From positions 1-24,702 of the forward strand of contig JAPHRB010000052.1 of assembly GCA_026197015.1 (NCBI GenBank): a stretch of 24,702 nucleotides of DNA, written 5' to 3'. Within the stretch, counting starts at the first letter, position 1. Each line of letters begins with the position of its first letter. This document shows positions 1-7,665 of the stretch, piece by piece. Under the pieces are notes generated by a model that saw nothing but the letters and a program-made list of their open reading frames with translations, searched no databases and was not told the origin of the DNA. The DNA is from Gammaproteobacteria bacterium. Its GTDB lineage: Bacteria > Pseudomonadota > Gammaproteobacteria > SZUA-229. Made by a program: the position numbers and the translations under genes.

Positions 1-2168
1 CATTTCTGAATATCAAAGTGCTGACCAGTATCTTCTTCAAGTGTTTTTTGCAGCCCCTCTATATCCCACTGCTCTTCCAATGTACCTGCGGGAACGAAGT
101 TCGAGACTACTGTATTAACAACATCACTACGCACTGACTCAATAATGTCGCTCAGATCATCTTTAGCCATCATTTCATTTCGCTGCTGGTAAACAACTTT
201 ACGTTGATCATTTGCAACATCATCATATTCTAATAACTGCTTACGAATATCAAAGTTATGACCTTCAACTTTACGCTGTGCATTTTCTATTGCTCTTGAC
301 ACCCAGGGATGCTCTATTGCTTCACCTTCTTCCATGCCTAATTTTTTCATTAGACCAGACATTTTTTCCGACGCAAATATACGCATCAGATCATCCTCTA
401 GTGAAAGATAAAATCGTGTAGAACCTGCATCACCCTGTCGGCCCGAACGACCACGTAACTGGTTATCTATGCGACGTGATTCGTGACGCTCACTACCAAT
501 GACATGTAATCCCCCAGCAGCCAAAACCTGCTCATGTCTTAGCTTCCATTGCTCAGTCATACTTTCTTTTTCTGCGTCAGAAATCTCGCCTTTATCCGCC
601 ATCTCAACATCGAGGTTACCACCTAATACTATATCCGTACCACGACCAGCCATATTGGTAGCAATTGTAACCGCTCCAGGTACACCGGCTTCAGCAATAA
701 TCCCGGCTTCTCTCTCATGTTGCTTAGCATTTAACACATTGTGTTTAACATTCAGTTTATTTAATAAACTCGATAAATGCTCGGAAGCTTCAATTGAAGC
801 AGTACCAACCAGAACCGGCTGCTTACGTTCGATACAGTCTTTTACATCTTCTGCAATTGCATTGAACTTTTCTTCTACTGATAAGAAAATTAAATCACCA
901 TGATCTACTCTTGCCACATCAAGATTGGTAGGAATAACCATTACTTCAAGATTGTATATAGACTGAAATTCAAATGCTTCAGTATCAGCTGTTCCTGTCA
1001 TTCCAGATAGTTTTTCATATAAGCGGAAATAATTCTGGAAAGTTATAGAGGCTAAAGTTTGATTTTCATTTTCAATATTTACTTTTTCTTTCGCTTCAAT
1101 TGCCTGATGTAAGCCGTCAGACCAGCGACGACCTTCCATTGTTCGACCAGTAAATTCGTCTACAATAACAATTTTTCCATCTTGAATGATATAACTCACA
1201 TCTTTCTGGAATAATACATTGGCACGAATAGACGCTGTTAAATAATGAATTAAATTTATATTTGTCGCACTGTACAAGCTGTCATTTTTGTCAAGAATAC
1301 CTTCTCGTATTAATAGCCCTTCAACTTTTTCATGCCCCTGTTCAGTTATGTGTACCTGTTTATTTTTCTCGTCTACTGTGTAATCACCGGTTGGCTCATC
1401 TTCTTTTGTTTCAGCCTCTTCACCTTGCTCTAACTCTTTTACTAATTCATTAAATTTTACATATAACTCAGAGTTGTCATTAGTTGGCCCCGAAATAATA
1501 AGCGGCGTACGGGCTTCATCAATTAAAATTGAATCCACCTCATCGATTACAGCAAAATTTAATTCTCGCTGTACTTTTTCATCAACACTAAACGCCATAT
1601 TATCGCGCAGATAATCAAAACCAAACTCATTGTTGGTTCCGTAGGTTATATCTGAAGCATAAGCCTGCTTTTTAGATAATGGATCCATGCCATTAATGAC
1701 AACACCCGTGCTTAAACCAAGAAACGCATAAATCTTACCCATCCAGGCGGCATCACGTTGTGCTAAATAATCATTAACTGTAATTACATGCACGCCTTTG
1801 GATGATAGTGCATTCAGATAAGTAGCTAAAGTTGCTACTAATGTTTTACCTTCACCAGTGCGCATTTCTGCGATATTGCCATTATGTAGAACTATGCCGC
1901 CAATCAGTTGCACATCAAAGTGTCGCATACCCAGTACGCGTCTACCTGCTTCTCTCACCGTTGCAAAAGCTTCGGGCAATAAAGCATCAAGTGTTTCACC
2001 CTGATCAAATCTTTGTCTGAATTCTACCGTTTTAGCACCCAGCTGCTCATCACTTAAGCTTTCAAACTCAGGTTCAAGACTATTGATATGTTTAACTATT
2101 TTGCGATATTTTTTTACCTGGCGGTCATTGCGGCTGCCAAAAATTTTTCGCACTAGAGTTGATGCCAT
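1..2168 (-). CDS. secA: Preprotein translocase ATPase SecA (C-terminal part outside window)
   Basis: SecA is the cytoplasmic ATPase that drives unfolded preproteins through SecYEG. Translating the minus strand from ATG at 2168 gives MASTLVRKIFGSRNDRQVKK, a typical SecA N terminus. MRTGEGKT (Walker A) lies near residues 101-108 and IDEVDSILIDEA (DEVD box) near residue 209, both where E. coli SecA has them. The frame stays open to the window edge, about 722 codons of an expected ~900. The part off the edge is the end of the helical scaffold and the C-terminal zinc-binding tail. A clear Shine-Dalgarno sequence (AAGGA, 6 nt spacing) precedes the ATG. No SecM-like gene lies upstream; a LytM peptidase gene is the neighbour. 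Identity is very secure; completeness at the 3' end cannot be judged. Confidence 0.97.
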   Translation of the reverse strand, partial: MASTLVRKIFGSRNDRQVKKYRKIVKHINSLEPEFESLSDEQLGAKTVEFRQRFDQGETLDALLPEAFATVREAGRRVLGMRHFDVQLIGGIVLHNGNIAEMRTGEGKTLVATLATYLNALSSKGVHVITVNDYLAQRDAAWMGKIYAFLGLSTGVVINGMDPLSKKQAYASDITYGTNNEFGFDYLRDNMAFSVDEKVQRELNFAVIDEVDSILIDEARTPLIISGPTNDNSELYVKFNELVKELEQGEEAETKEDEPTGDYTVDEKNKQVHITEQGHEKVEGLLIREGILDKNDSLYSATNINLIHYLTASIRANVLFQKDVSYIIQDGKIVIVDEFTGRTMEGRRWSDGLHQAIEAKEKVNIENENQTLASITFQNYFRLYEKLSGMTGTADTEAFEFQSIYNLEVMVIPTNLDVARVDHGDLIFLSVEEKFNAIAEDVKDCIERKQPVLVGTASIEASEHLSSLLNKLNVKHNVLNAKQHEREAGIIAEAGVPGAVTIATNMAGRGTDIVLGGNLDVEMADKGEISDAEKESMTEQWKLRHEQVLAAGGLHVIGSERHESRRIDNQLRGRSGRQGDAGSTRFYLSLEDDLMRIFASEKMSGLMKKLGMEEGEAIEHPWVSRAIENAQRKVEGHNFDIRKQLLEYDDVANDQRKVVYQQRNEMMAKDDLSDIIESVRSDVVNTVVSNFVPAGTLEEQWDIEGLQKTLEEDTGQHFDIQK

Positions 2169-2452
2169 TGTGAGTCCTTATAACTACTGTTTTACTTAAA
2201 AATAGAGGCTGTATTATGCCTCAGAATGCCTGATGGCTTAAGGGTGAGAGTGCAAAAAAATGAATTTATTCGAGTTTATTTTGATATATATGGCAATGTA
2301 TGACAGATTTTAATATGTTCACGCTAAAATCATCCGTAATGACTTAATAATTAGCTGTTTTACACTATGCTGTAGCTGTGTTTTTTACATCGTCTCATTG
2401 ATGGGGCTGAGCAGATTACCGGCCCCATCATTGATCGTTTACTGACTTAAGA
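2169..2452. other. Intergenic region between the LytM peptidase gene and secA
   Basis: This stretch holds the 3' region of the peptidase gene and the leader of secA, both on the minus strand. A 9-bp GC-rich hairpin lies close to the peptidase stop codon (listed separately). Nearer secA, a CATAAT-like -10 element at about 2213-2218 has no convincing -35. No secM-like reading frame is present: the longest candidate has only about 23 codons and neither a signal peptide nor an arrest motif. The rest is AT-rich with no other structure I can support. Confidence 0.6.
2399..2430 (-). terminator. Candidate terminator or leader hairpin after the LytM peptidase gene
   Basis: TGATGGGGC and GCCCCATCA form a perfect 9-bp stem around a 14-nt loop, starting 22 nt after the peptidase stop codon. 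No run of T follows on either strand, so it is not a textbook Rho-independent terminator. It could protect the 3' end of the peptidase mRNA, pause transcription, or be part of a long secA leader. It lies about 230 nt from the secA start and so cannot mask that ribosome binding site directly. Confidence 0.45.
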
Positions 2453-3355
2453 TTATTTTTTTTGAACAAACTTTTGCGGATTAATCTGACGTCCATTTTT
2501 CAAAACCTCAAAATGAACATGAGGTCCTGTAGACCGACCTGTAGAACCCATAAGCGAAACAACCTGGCCTTTTTTAACTGTATCACCTACCGCTACAAGA
2601 TTGCTTTTATTGTGTGCGTAACGGGTTATATAACCGTTACCATGATTTATTTCTACTAAATTACCATATCCGTAACGCTTGCTCGACCATGTCACGACTC
2701 CCCCGGCAACAGCTAATACACTAGAACCTGTTTTAGCAGCGAAATCCATACCTTTGTGAAATTGTAACTTACCTGTAAATGGATTTGTACGCGTGCCATA
2801 GTAAGATGAAATCCAGCCGCGCTTTATTGGGCGACCCGCAGGAAACACCTCATCCTGCATATGACTACTCATTAGAATATTTTCTAATACACTTAACTGC
2901 TGCTCTCGATCTTCTAACTCTGCAATAACACTATCGATCTCACTGCCAAAATCCATTTCCTGTAAGCCGGGCTCATCAGGACCACCAACACCCGGGGTGA
3001 CTTCAAAGTTAAACTCACCACGATCTAGTTTTGCTATAGTTACCAGTTTCTGACCAAGAGCATTCAGGCGCATGGCATGTGCCTGAATATCACCTAATCT
3101 GGCTGCTAATGCGTCTATATCAGCACGCGCATTAAATCGAGTCTGATTAATTAACTGTCTTTGTAATTTTATTTCTTGCTTTATCGAGCTAACACTTGAT
3201 GATGAGGCCTGTGATTGACCAACCCAGTAACCCATCATGCCAAGTGCACCAGAGAAAAGCACGGCAAATACTGACAACATGATAAGTTGAACTGGACTGC
3301 CTATTTGAACACGACAGGGTCGACCTCTAAATTTACTTAGTAATATTATATCCAT
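2453..3355 (-). CDS. Membrane-anchored LytM/M23-family peptidoglycan endopeptidase
   Basis: Predicted zinc metallopeptidase cleaving peptide cross-links in peptidoglycan, or a regulator of amidases if inactive. The 300-residue protein has a short cationic cytoplasmic start, one membrane segment at about residues 22-45, a coiled-coil-like region at about 55-165 interrupted by a Gly/Pro-rich stretch near 120-130, and a LytM domain at about 180-297. The metal-site residues are all present: H200 and D204 (HKGMD), H248, and H279/H281 (HVHFEV). It therefore looks catalytically competent, unlike degenerate EnvC or NlpD LytM domains. It lies between dciA and secA, where enteric genomes carry secM. 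The chosen ATG has only a weak Shine-Dalgarno sequence (AAAG, about 9 nt away). The family call is strong; the exact role in division or elongation is inference. Confidence 0.92.
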   Translation of the reverse strand: MDIILLSKFRGRPCRVQIGSPVQLIMLSVFAVLFSGALGMMGYWVGQSQASSSSVSSIKQEIKLQRQLINQTRFNARADIDALAARLGDIQAHAMRLNALGQKLVTIAKLDRGEFNFEVTPGVGGPDEPGLQEMDFGSEIDSVIAELEDREQQLSVLENILMSSHMQDEVFPAGRPIKRGWISSYYGTRTNPFTGKLQFHKGMDFAAKTGSSVLAVAGGVVTWSSKRYGYGNLVEINHGNGYITRYAHNKSNLVAVGDTVKKGQVVSLMGSTGRSTGPHVHFEVLKNGRQINPQKFVQKK

Positions 3356-3451
3356 GCATGAAAACTTTAATGTTAATGTATAACTTTAAGAATAGCCTAT
3401 AACCTTTGATAGCTCAAACAGGTTACGCGTAAAAATTCTTAACTCTAACGG

Positions 3452-3480
3452 GTGATTTTGACATAAAATAGTCAAATCAC
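3452..3480. promoter_or_regulatory. Inverted repeat in the divergent LytM peptidase/dciA intergenic region
   Basis: GTGATTTTGAC and GTCAAATCAC are inverted copies (one unpaired T) around an 8-nt AT spacer. They lie between the divergently transcribed peptidase gene and dciA (3356-3525). A TTGACA hexamer at 3458-3463 lies in the left arm but has no good -10 downstream. This could be an operator for either gene or a hairpin. Nothing else in the gap is clear. Confidence 0.4.
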
Positions 3481-3525
3481 AAGTTTTTGATTAAATTTTA
3501 AACAACAATACAGACCCTGATCACA

Positions 3526-3945
3526 ATGCAAAATATTTCAGAAAAACTCAGTCAACGATTCAAAAAAAAAGCTCTCGAATTAAATCGATTGAGTCATGCT
3601 GTTAAGATTTCCTTACCGTTAGATTGTCATGAACACATGGAGATTGCAGATATTAGAAATAATCAGTTGGTTATCCTAACCGATTCACCTGTATGGCAAA
3701 CCAGGTTACGACTTTATAGCCAAACAATATTAGAAGCACTGCATCAACATGCGGGTATCAAATTAAACCGTGTTGTCTTAAAACTTAGCCCTAAAAAACG
3801 TGTTACTCCAGAAAAAGCCCCAGTTTACCGCACAATAAGTTATCAAAACTCAGCTCTTATCGAACAAACAGCTCACTGTGTAAATGATCCTGATCTTCAG
3901 GCTGCACTACTTAAACTTTCTCGTAAGACTAAAAAACCTGATTAG
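3526..3945 (+). CDS. dciA: DciA-type DnaB helicase operator (DUF721 family)
   Basis: DciA proteins help load or operate the replicative helicase DnaB at the origin in bacteria lacking DnaC or DnaI. The 139-residue protein has the DUF721 pattern: an N-terminal helical lead, a central beta/alpha core with NNQLVILTDSPVWQTRLRLY (residues 45-64) followed by an amphipathic helix, and a basic, Lys-rich C-terminal tail ending KKPD. It is the only supported plus-strand gene, divergent from the LytM peptidase gene and convergent with lpxC. A DUF721 gene between lpxC and secA is common in non-enteric gammaproteobacteria. No good Shine-Dalgarno sequence precedes the ATG. The TAG stop codon forms the loop of the terminator. 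The assignment rests on family pattern and context, since DUF721 proteins are divergent. Confidence 0.82.
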   Translation: MQNISEKLSQRFKKKALELNRLSHAVKISLPLDCHEHMEIADIRNNQLVILTDSPVWQTRLRLYSQTILEALHQHAGIKLNRVVLKLSPKKRVTPEKAPVYRTISYQNSALIEQTAHCVNDPDLQAALLKLSRKTKKPD

Positions 3946-3957
3946 ATCAGGTTTTTT
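3931..3957. terminator. Bidirectional Rho-independent terminator shared by dciA and lpxC
   Basis: AAAAAACCTGAT and ATCAGGTTTTTT form a perfect 12-bp stem around a 3-nt loop, TAG. That loop is the dciA stop codon, so the 5' arm encodes the last four residues (Lys-Lys-Pro-Asp). In the plus direction the T tract ends dciA mRNA. In the minus direction the same structure starts 27 nt beyond the lpxC stop and also has a T tract. The symmetry indicates a two-way terminator between convergent genes. Confidence 0.92.
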
Positions 3958-3984
3958 GCCTGGAAATACAAATATATCTTATGA

Positions 3985-4896
3985 CTAAGCATGAACTGGT
4001 TTTGAGTATGAGATTGGAGAAACGGCTTCATCATCTTCAAATGTAACTTCCTCCCAGGCATCAGGTCTTGCAATTAACGTCTTTAATAATGTGTTATTCA
4101 ATGCATGACCCGAACGATAACCTGAATATGCGCCTATTAAGCTGTGGCCTAATAAATAAAGATCACCAATCGCATCTAAAATCTTATGTTTTACAAACTC
4201 GTCCTGATAACGCAGGCCATCTTCATTTAAAACCCGAAAATCATCAACACCAATGGCATTATCAAGACTCGCTCCTAATGCCAGATTGTTTTCACGTAAT
4301 TTTTCAAAATCACTCATAAACCCGAAAGTACGTGCACGACTGACTTCTTTTACAAAGGAGGTTGATGAGAAGTCAATTTCTGCTTTTTGAGGAGTACCAT
4401 TAAAAACAGGGTGATTAAAGTCGATAGTAAAACCAACTTTAAATCCCTCAAATGGTTCGAACTTCGCCCATTTGTCTTCTTCTTCCACTAAAATCGTCTT
4501 TTTAATGCGAATAAATCGTTTCGCTACAGACTGTTCAATGATGCCTGCAGATTGTAATAAAAATACAAATGGACCTGAACTACCATCCATTATTGGCACT
4601 TCATCAGCACTTACATCAACATAGGCATTATCAATGCCTAAACCAGCCATAGCTGATAACAAGTGCTCCACTGTAGACACTTTTGCGCCATTCTCACCAA
4701 TCGTTGTTGATAACTTAGTATCACAGACATTACTCGCTTTCGCGTGAATATCTACAGGCTGATCAAGATCTACTCGTCTAAAAACAATTCCTGTATCTGG
4801 TACAGCTGGACGTAAAGTTAAATATACCTTATTGCCTGTGTGCAAACCGACGCCGGTTGCACGAATAACGTTTTTGATGGTGCGTTGACAAATCAA
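3985..4896 (-). CDS. lpxC: UDP-3-O-acyl-N-acetylglucosamine deacetylase LpxC
   Basis: LpxC is the zinc enzyme for the committed step of lipid A synthesis, deacetylating UDP-3-O-acyl-GlcNAc in the cytoplasm. The 303-residue protein matches E. coli LpxC in length. Zinc ligands are H78 (VEHLLSA), H237 and D241 (HKILDAIGD); the general base is E77 and the second catalytic His is H264 (GHALNN). All are one residue lower than in E. coli. The start is TTG at 4896: an in-frame TGA lies two codons upstream, and MICQRTIKNV aligns with the family N terminus. AAGGA lies about 10 nt before it. The gene follows ftsZ after a 280-bp gap with its own promoter-like signals and ends in a terminator shared with dciA. 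E. coli LpxC is degraded by FtsH through its C-terminal tail; this tail (SYSKPVHA) differs somewhat, so that control is uncertain here. Confidence 0.97.
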   Translation of the reverse strand: MICQRTIKNVIRATGVGLHTGNKVYLTLRPAVPDTGIVFRRVDLDQPVDIHAKASNVCDTKLSTTIGENGAKVSTVEHLLSAMAGLGIDNAYVDVSADEVPIMDGSSGPFVFLLQSAGIIEQSVAKRFIRIKKTILVEEEDKWAKFEPFEGFKVGFTIDFNHPVFNGTPQKAEIDFSSTSFVKEVSRARTFGFMSDFEKLRENNLALGASLDNAIGVDDFRVLNEDGLRYQDEFVKHKILDAIGDLYLLGHSLIGAYSGYRSGHALNNTLLKTLIARPDAWEEVTFEDDEAVSPISYSKPVHA

Positions 4897-4936
4897 AAGT
4901 CAAAATTCCTTAATAATGGCCAATTTCATGGCGATT

Positions 4937-4953
4937 TTGTCCCCAGAGGACAA
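4937..4953 (-). promoter_or_regulatory. Short hairpin/operator-like dyad in the lpxC leader
   Basis: TTGTCC and GGACAA form a perfect 6-bp dyad around a 5-nt spacer. It lies 10 to 26 nt downstream of the predicted lpxC -10 element, at the very start of the predicted transcript. It could be a 5'-end stabilising hairpin or an operator. Confidence 0.4.
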
Positions 4954-4963
4954 GTTTGCACGG

Positions 4964-4991
4964 ATTATACATGCTTTTGTCACAATTTGAA
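4964..4991 (-). promoter_or_regulatory. Predicted lpxC promoter
   Basis: On the minus strand a perfect -10 hexamer TATAAT (4964-4969) lies 16 nt downstream of TTCAAA (4986-4991). It would start transcription near 4957, giving a leader of about 60 nt. A second candidate lies upstream: TATAAT at 5013-5018 with TTGATA at 5038-5043 (19-nt spacer). Its -35 falls within the dyad TTTGATA-AAA-TATCAAA (5028-5044). The perfect -10 makes at least one promoter likely. Confidence 0.5.
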
Positions 4992-5176
4992 CACAATAAA
5001 CTGTTATAGAATATTATAAGCTATTAATTTGATAAAATATCAAACTCGCGCACATTTTCAATACATGTCTTTAATAGCTGTAATTATCTCATGCAACTCA
5101 AATTGAAGAGCAAATCAACATGGATATCGTTTTTTATCCAAAATGTTAGACCCCTATCATTACCACAAATTCAATC
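4992..5176. other. Remainder of the ftsZ-lpxC intergenic region
   Basis: AT-rich sequence without a gene. It contains the 17-nt dyad at 5028-5044 and a weak 6-bp hairpin (TGGATA/TATCCA, about 5119-5138) after ftsZ. That hairpin has no T tract, so I see no strong terminator between ftsZ and lpxC. Some read-through from the division operon into lpxC is plausible. Confidence 0.5.
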
Positions 5177-6316
5177 CTAGTCCGCCTGACGTCTCAAAAA
5201 TGCAGGTATATCCAGCATTTCATCATCAAGAGACCCGCTTAAACCATTTCCAGATGCTTTTTTGCGCTGAATGGTAGGTTTGTCATAATCACCGTAATCC
5301 ACTTCACCGGTAGTGGTACGTTTAACAATTTTCATTGGATCTTTATTACCTATTTTAGGCGCACAATTACCCAGCCCCGTTGCCACAACAGTAACCCGTA
5401 ATTCATCTTCTAACTCAGGATCTATAGCCGTACCCATAACCACAATGGCTTCTTCAGATGCAAATGAACTAATTATGGCACCAATATCTTCAAATTCACC
5501 CAGTGTTAAATTAGTGCCAGTTACATTAACCAGAATACCCCGTGCACCTGATATATTTACATCTTCGAGTAATGGACTGGCAACAGCTGCTTCCGCAGCA
5601 AGACTCGCACGGGTTTCACCGCTTGCAATACCTGATCCCATCATACCCATACCATTTTGTGACATCACTGTACGCACATCCGCAAAGTCGACATTAATAA
5701 CCCCTGGATGTGTAATCAACTCAGTAATACCCTGCACAGCATTATGTAAAACATCATTTGCGCCATTAAATGCATTCATTAAATCAAATTCACGACCGTA
5801 AACACTTAATAACTTATCATTAGGAATGGTGATTAACGAATCAACGTGCTGGCTAAGTTCATGTATACCATTTTGTGCTATCTTCATGCGATTCGCACCT
5901 TCAAACACAAATGGTTTTGTTACAACACCGACACAAAGTATACCCATGTCTCTGGCAATCTGTGCAACCACAGGAGCCGCACCCGTTCCGGTTCCGCCCC
6001 CCATACCCGCAGTAACAAAGATCATATCCGCACCCATAATAATTTCCTGGATACGTTCACGATCTTCTAATGCTGCCTGACGACCCACATCAGGATTTGC
6101 TCCAGCACCTAAACCTTTGGTTATATTGGTGCCTATTTGTAATGATGTAGCGCCACTAATTTTAGTCAGTGCCTGTGCATCAGTATTTGCACAAATAAAA
6201 TCCACACCTTCAATACCCGTAGACATCATGTGTGTTACTGCATTGCCACCACCACCGCCAACACCAACTACTTTTATGACAGCATCTTGTGCAACTGAAT
6301 CCATCAATTCAAACAT
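5177..6316 (-). CDS. ftsZ: Cell division GTPase FtsZ
   Basis: FtsZ is the tubulin homologue whose GTP-dependent filaments form the Z ring at midcell. The 379-residue protein is close to E. coli FtsZ (383). The GTP-binding signature GGGTGTG lies at residues 106-112 after an N-terminal GVGGGGGNAV glycine loop at 18-27. The T7 catalytic region is seen as GVINVDFADVRTVM. A spacer of about 50 residues leads to the conserved C-terminal peptide LDIPAFLRRQAD, which binds FtsA, ZipA and MinC. GGAG lies 7 nt before the ATG. It is the last gene of the continuous division cluster, 108 nt after ftsA, a gap that may hold an extra promoter. Confidence 0.99.
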   Translation of the reverse strand: MFELMDSVAQDAVIKVVGVGGGGGNAVTHMMSTGIEGVDFICANTDAQALTKISGATSLQIGTNITKGLGAGANPDVGRQAALEDRERIQEIIMGADMIFVTAGMGGGTGTGAAPVVAQIARDMGILCVGVVTKPFVFEGANRMKIAQNGIHELSQHVDSLITIPNDKLLSVYGREFDLMNAFNGANDVLHNAVQGITELITHPGVINVDFADVRTVMSQNGMGMMGSGIASGETRASLAAEAAVASPLLEDVNISGARGILVNVTGTNLTLGEFEDIGAIISSFASEEAIVVMGTAIDPELEDELRVTVVATGLGNCAPKIGNKDPMKIVKRTTTGEVDYGDYDKPTIQRKKASGNGLSGSLDDEMLDIPAFLRRQAD

Positions 6317-6368
6317 GTGAGATCTCCTCGTTTATTTTATTTTTCAAACAACTATTTATTGCTTGAGT

Positions 6369-6396
6369 ATTATTTTTAAAATTTTGTTTCACCCAA
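6369..6396 (-). promoter_or_regulatory. Weak candidate promoter for ftsZ in the ftsA-ftsZ gap
   Basis: The 108-nt gap is the largest in the dcw run. On the minus strand TTGGGT (6391-6396) and AATAAT (6369-6374) are 16 nt apart, a partial sigma-70 match in a very AT-rich stretch. Extra promoters near ftsZ are usual in gammaproteobacteria, but the sequence match is weak. Confidence 0.28.
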
Positions 6397-6424
6397 CATT
6401 TATATGGGCGCATTAAATTCATCA

Positions 6425-7660
6425 TTAAAAGTTCCCCTGAAACCAGCTTTTCATTCGTCCCCATATACCTTTCATGCCCCCCTTTGTTGAGAAATATTGA
6501 GTACCGCTGCTTTGATGTTGTTCTCCAAATAACAACAAACCAACACCGGTTGAGTGTATTGGATTTGAAACTACATCGGATAAACCACTCACATATTGTG
6601 GTGATCCGAGCCTCACAGGCATGTGGAATATCTCTTCTGCAAGATCCACAACACCATCCATTTTTGAACTACCACCGGTAAGAACTACACCTGCAGCAAT
6701 AATATCTTCGAAACCACTTTTTCTTAATTCTGATAAAACTAAACTTAGTAACTCCTCGTATCTTGGTTCAACAACTTCAGCTAATGTTTGTCTCGATAAT
6801 TTTCGTGGTGCTCTGTCACCGACACTTGGTACTTCAATCGTTTCGTCAGCATTAGCTAATTGCCTTAAAGCACATGCATATTTAGTTTTAATCTCTTCTG
6901 CGTATTGTGTTGGTGTACGTAAAGCAACAGCTATATCATTCGTTACCTGATCGCCCGCTATTGGTATTACGGCAGTATGTTTAATCGCACCTTCTGAGAA
7001 AACGGCGATATCTGTCGTACCGCCACCAATATCCACCAAACAAACACCAAGTTCTTTTTCATCTTCTGTTAAAACTGAGTAACTTGATGCAAGCTGCTCT
7101 AAAATAATATCGTCAACCTCGAGTCCACATCGACGTACACACTTAATAATATTTTGTGCCGCGCCTACTGCACCTGTTACCAAATGAACTTTCGCCTCCA
7201 ATCTCACACCAGACATACCAATTGGTTCGCGTATACCTTCTTGTTCATCAACAATAAATTCCTGCGGCAATATATGTAATATGCGTTGATCAGCCGGAAT
7301 CGCAACTGCTCGTGCTGCATCAATAACCCTATCCAGATCCATCTCACTTACTTCACGATCTTTTATTGCAACTATACCGTGTGAATTAATGCTTTTAATA
7401 TGACTACCTGCGATCCCTGCATAAACCGAGTTTATCTGACAGCCCGCCATTAATTCTGCTTCTTCGATGGCTCGCTGAATTGATTGCACAGTAGATTCGA
7501 TGTTCACAACAACACCTTTCTTTAGACCTCTAGACGGGTGAGAGCCAAGACCTATGATTTCAATTTGACCCTCAGGTGTTATTTCACCCACTATTGCAAC
7601 TACTTTTGAAGTACCTATATCCAGACCAACAATTAAATTCTTATCTGTTCTTTTTGTCAT
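6425..7660 (-). CDS. ftsA: Cell division protein FtsA, actin-like membrane tether
   Basis: FtsA is the actin-fold ATPase that anchors FtsZ filaments to the inner membrane and recruits later divisome proteins. The 411-residue protein (E. coli 420) begins with the phosphate-1 loop VGLDIGTSKV (residues 11-20), has a second nucleotide motif in CLVDIGGGTTDIAVF, and a third in GVVLTGGSSKM. The C-terminal GIWGRMKSWFQGNF is the amphipathic membrane-targeting helix. The FtsA-specific 1C subdomain replaces the actin 1B domain, as expected from its length. It starts 5 nt after the ftsQ stop, with GAGG about 10 nt upstream inside the end of ftsQ. Confidence 0.98.
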   Translation of the reverse strand: MTKRTDKNLIVGLDIGTSKVVAIVGEITPEGQIEIIGLGSHPSRGLKKGVVVNIESTVQSIQRAIEEAELMAGCQINSVYAGIAGSHIKSINSHGIVAIKDREVSEMDLDRVIDAARAVAIPADQRILHILPQEFIVDEQEGIREPIGMSGVRLEAKVHLVTGAVGAAQNIIKCVRRCGLEVDDIILEQLASSYSVLTEDEKELGVCLVDIGGGTTDIAVFSEGAIKHTAVIPIAGDQVTNDIAVALRTPTQYAEEIKTKYACALRQLANADETIEVPSVGDRAPRKLSRQTLAEVVEPRYEELLSLVLSELRKSGFEDIIAAGVVLTGGSSKMDGVVDLAEEIFHMPVRLGSPQYVSGLSDVVSNPIHSTGVGLLLFGEQHQSSGTQYFSTKGGMKGIWGRMKSWFQGNF

Positions 7661-7665
7661 TTTTC

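Noticed and set aside
499..903. 134-codon open frame on the plus strand
   Set aside because: It is antisense to secA, whose frame is open and motif-complete across the region.
2368..2428. Possible secM-like leader peptide upstream of secA
   Set aside because: The reading frame has about 23 codons and lacks both a signal peptide and any recognisable arrest sequence.
5119..5138. Hairpin after ftsZ as a terminator
   Set aside because: The stem is only 6 bp and AT-rich, with no T tract in the direction of transcription.
5313..5801. 162-codon open frame antisense to ftsZ
   Set aside because: The opposite strand is unmistakably FtsZ with all motifs. The antisense protein is Ser/Thr/Pro/Ile-rich as expected from a reverse-frame shadow.
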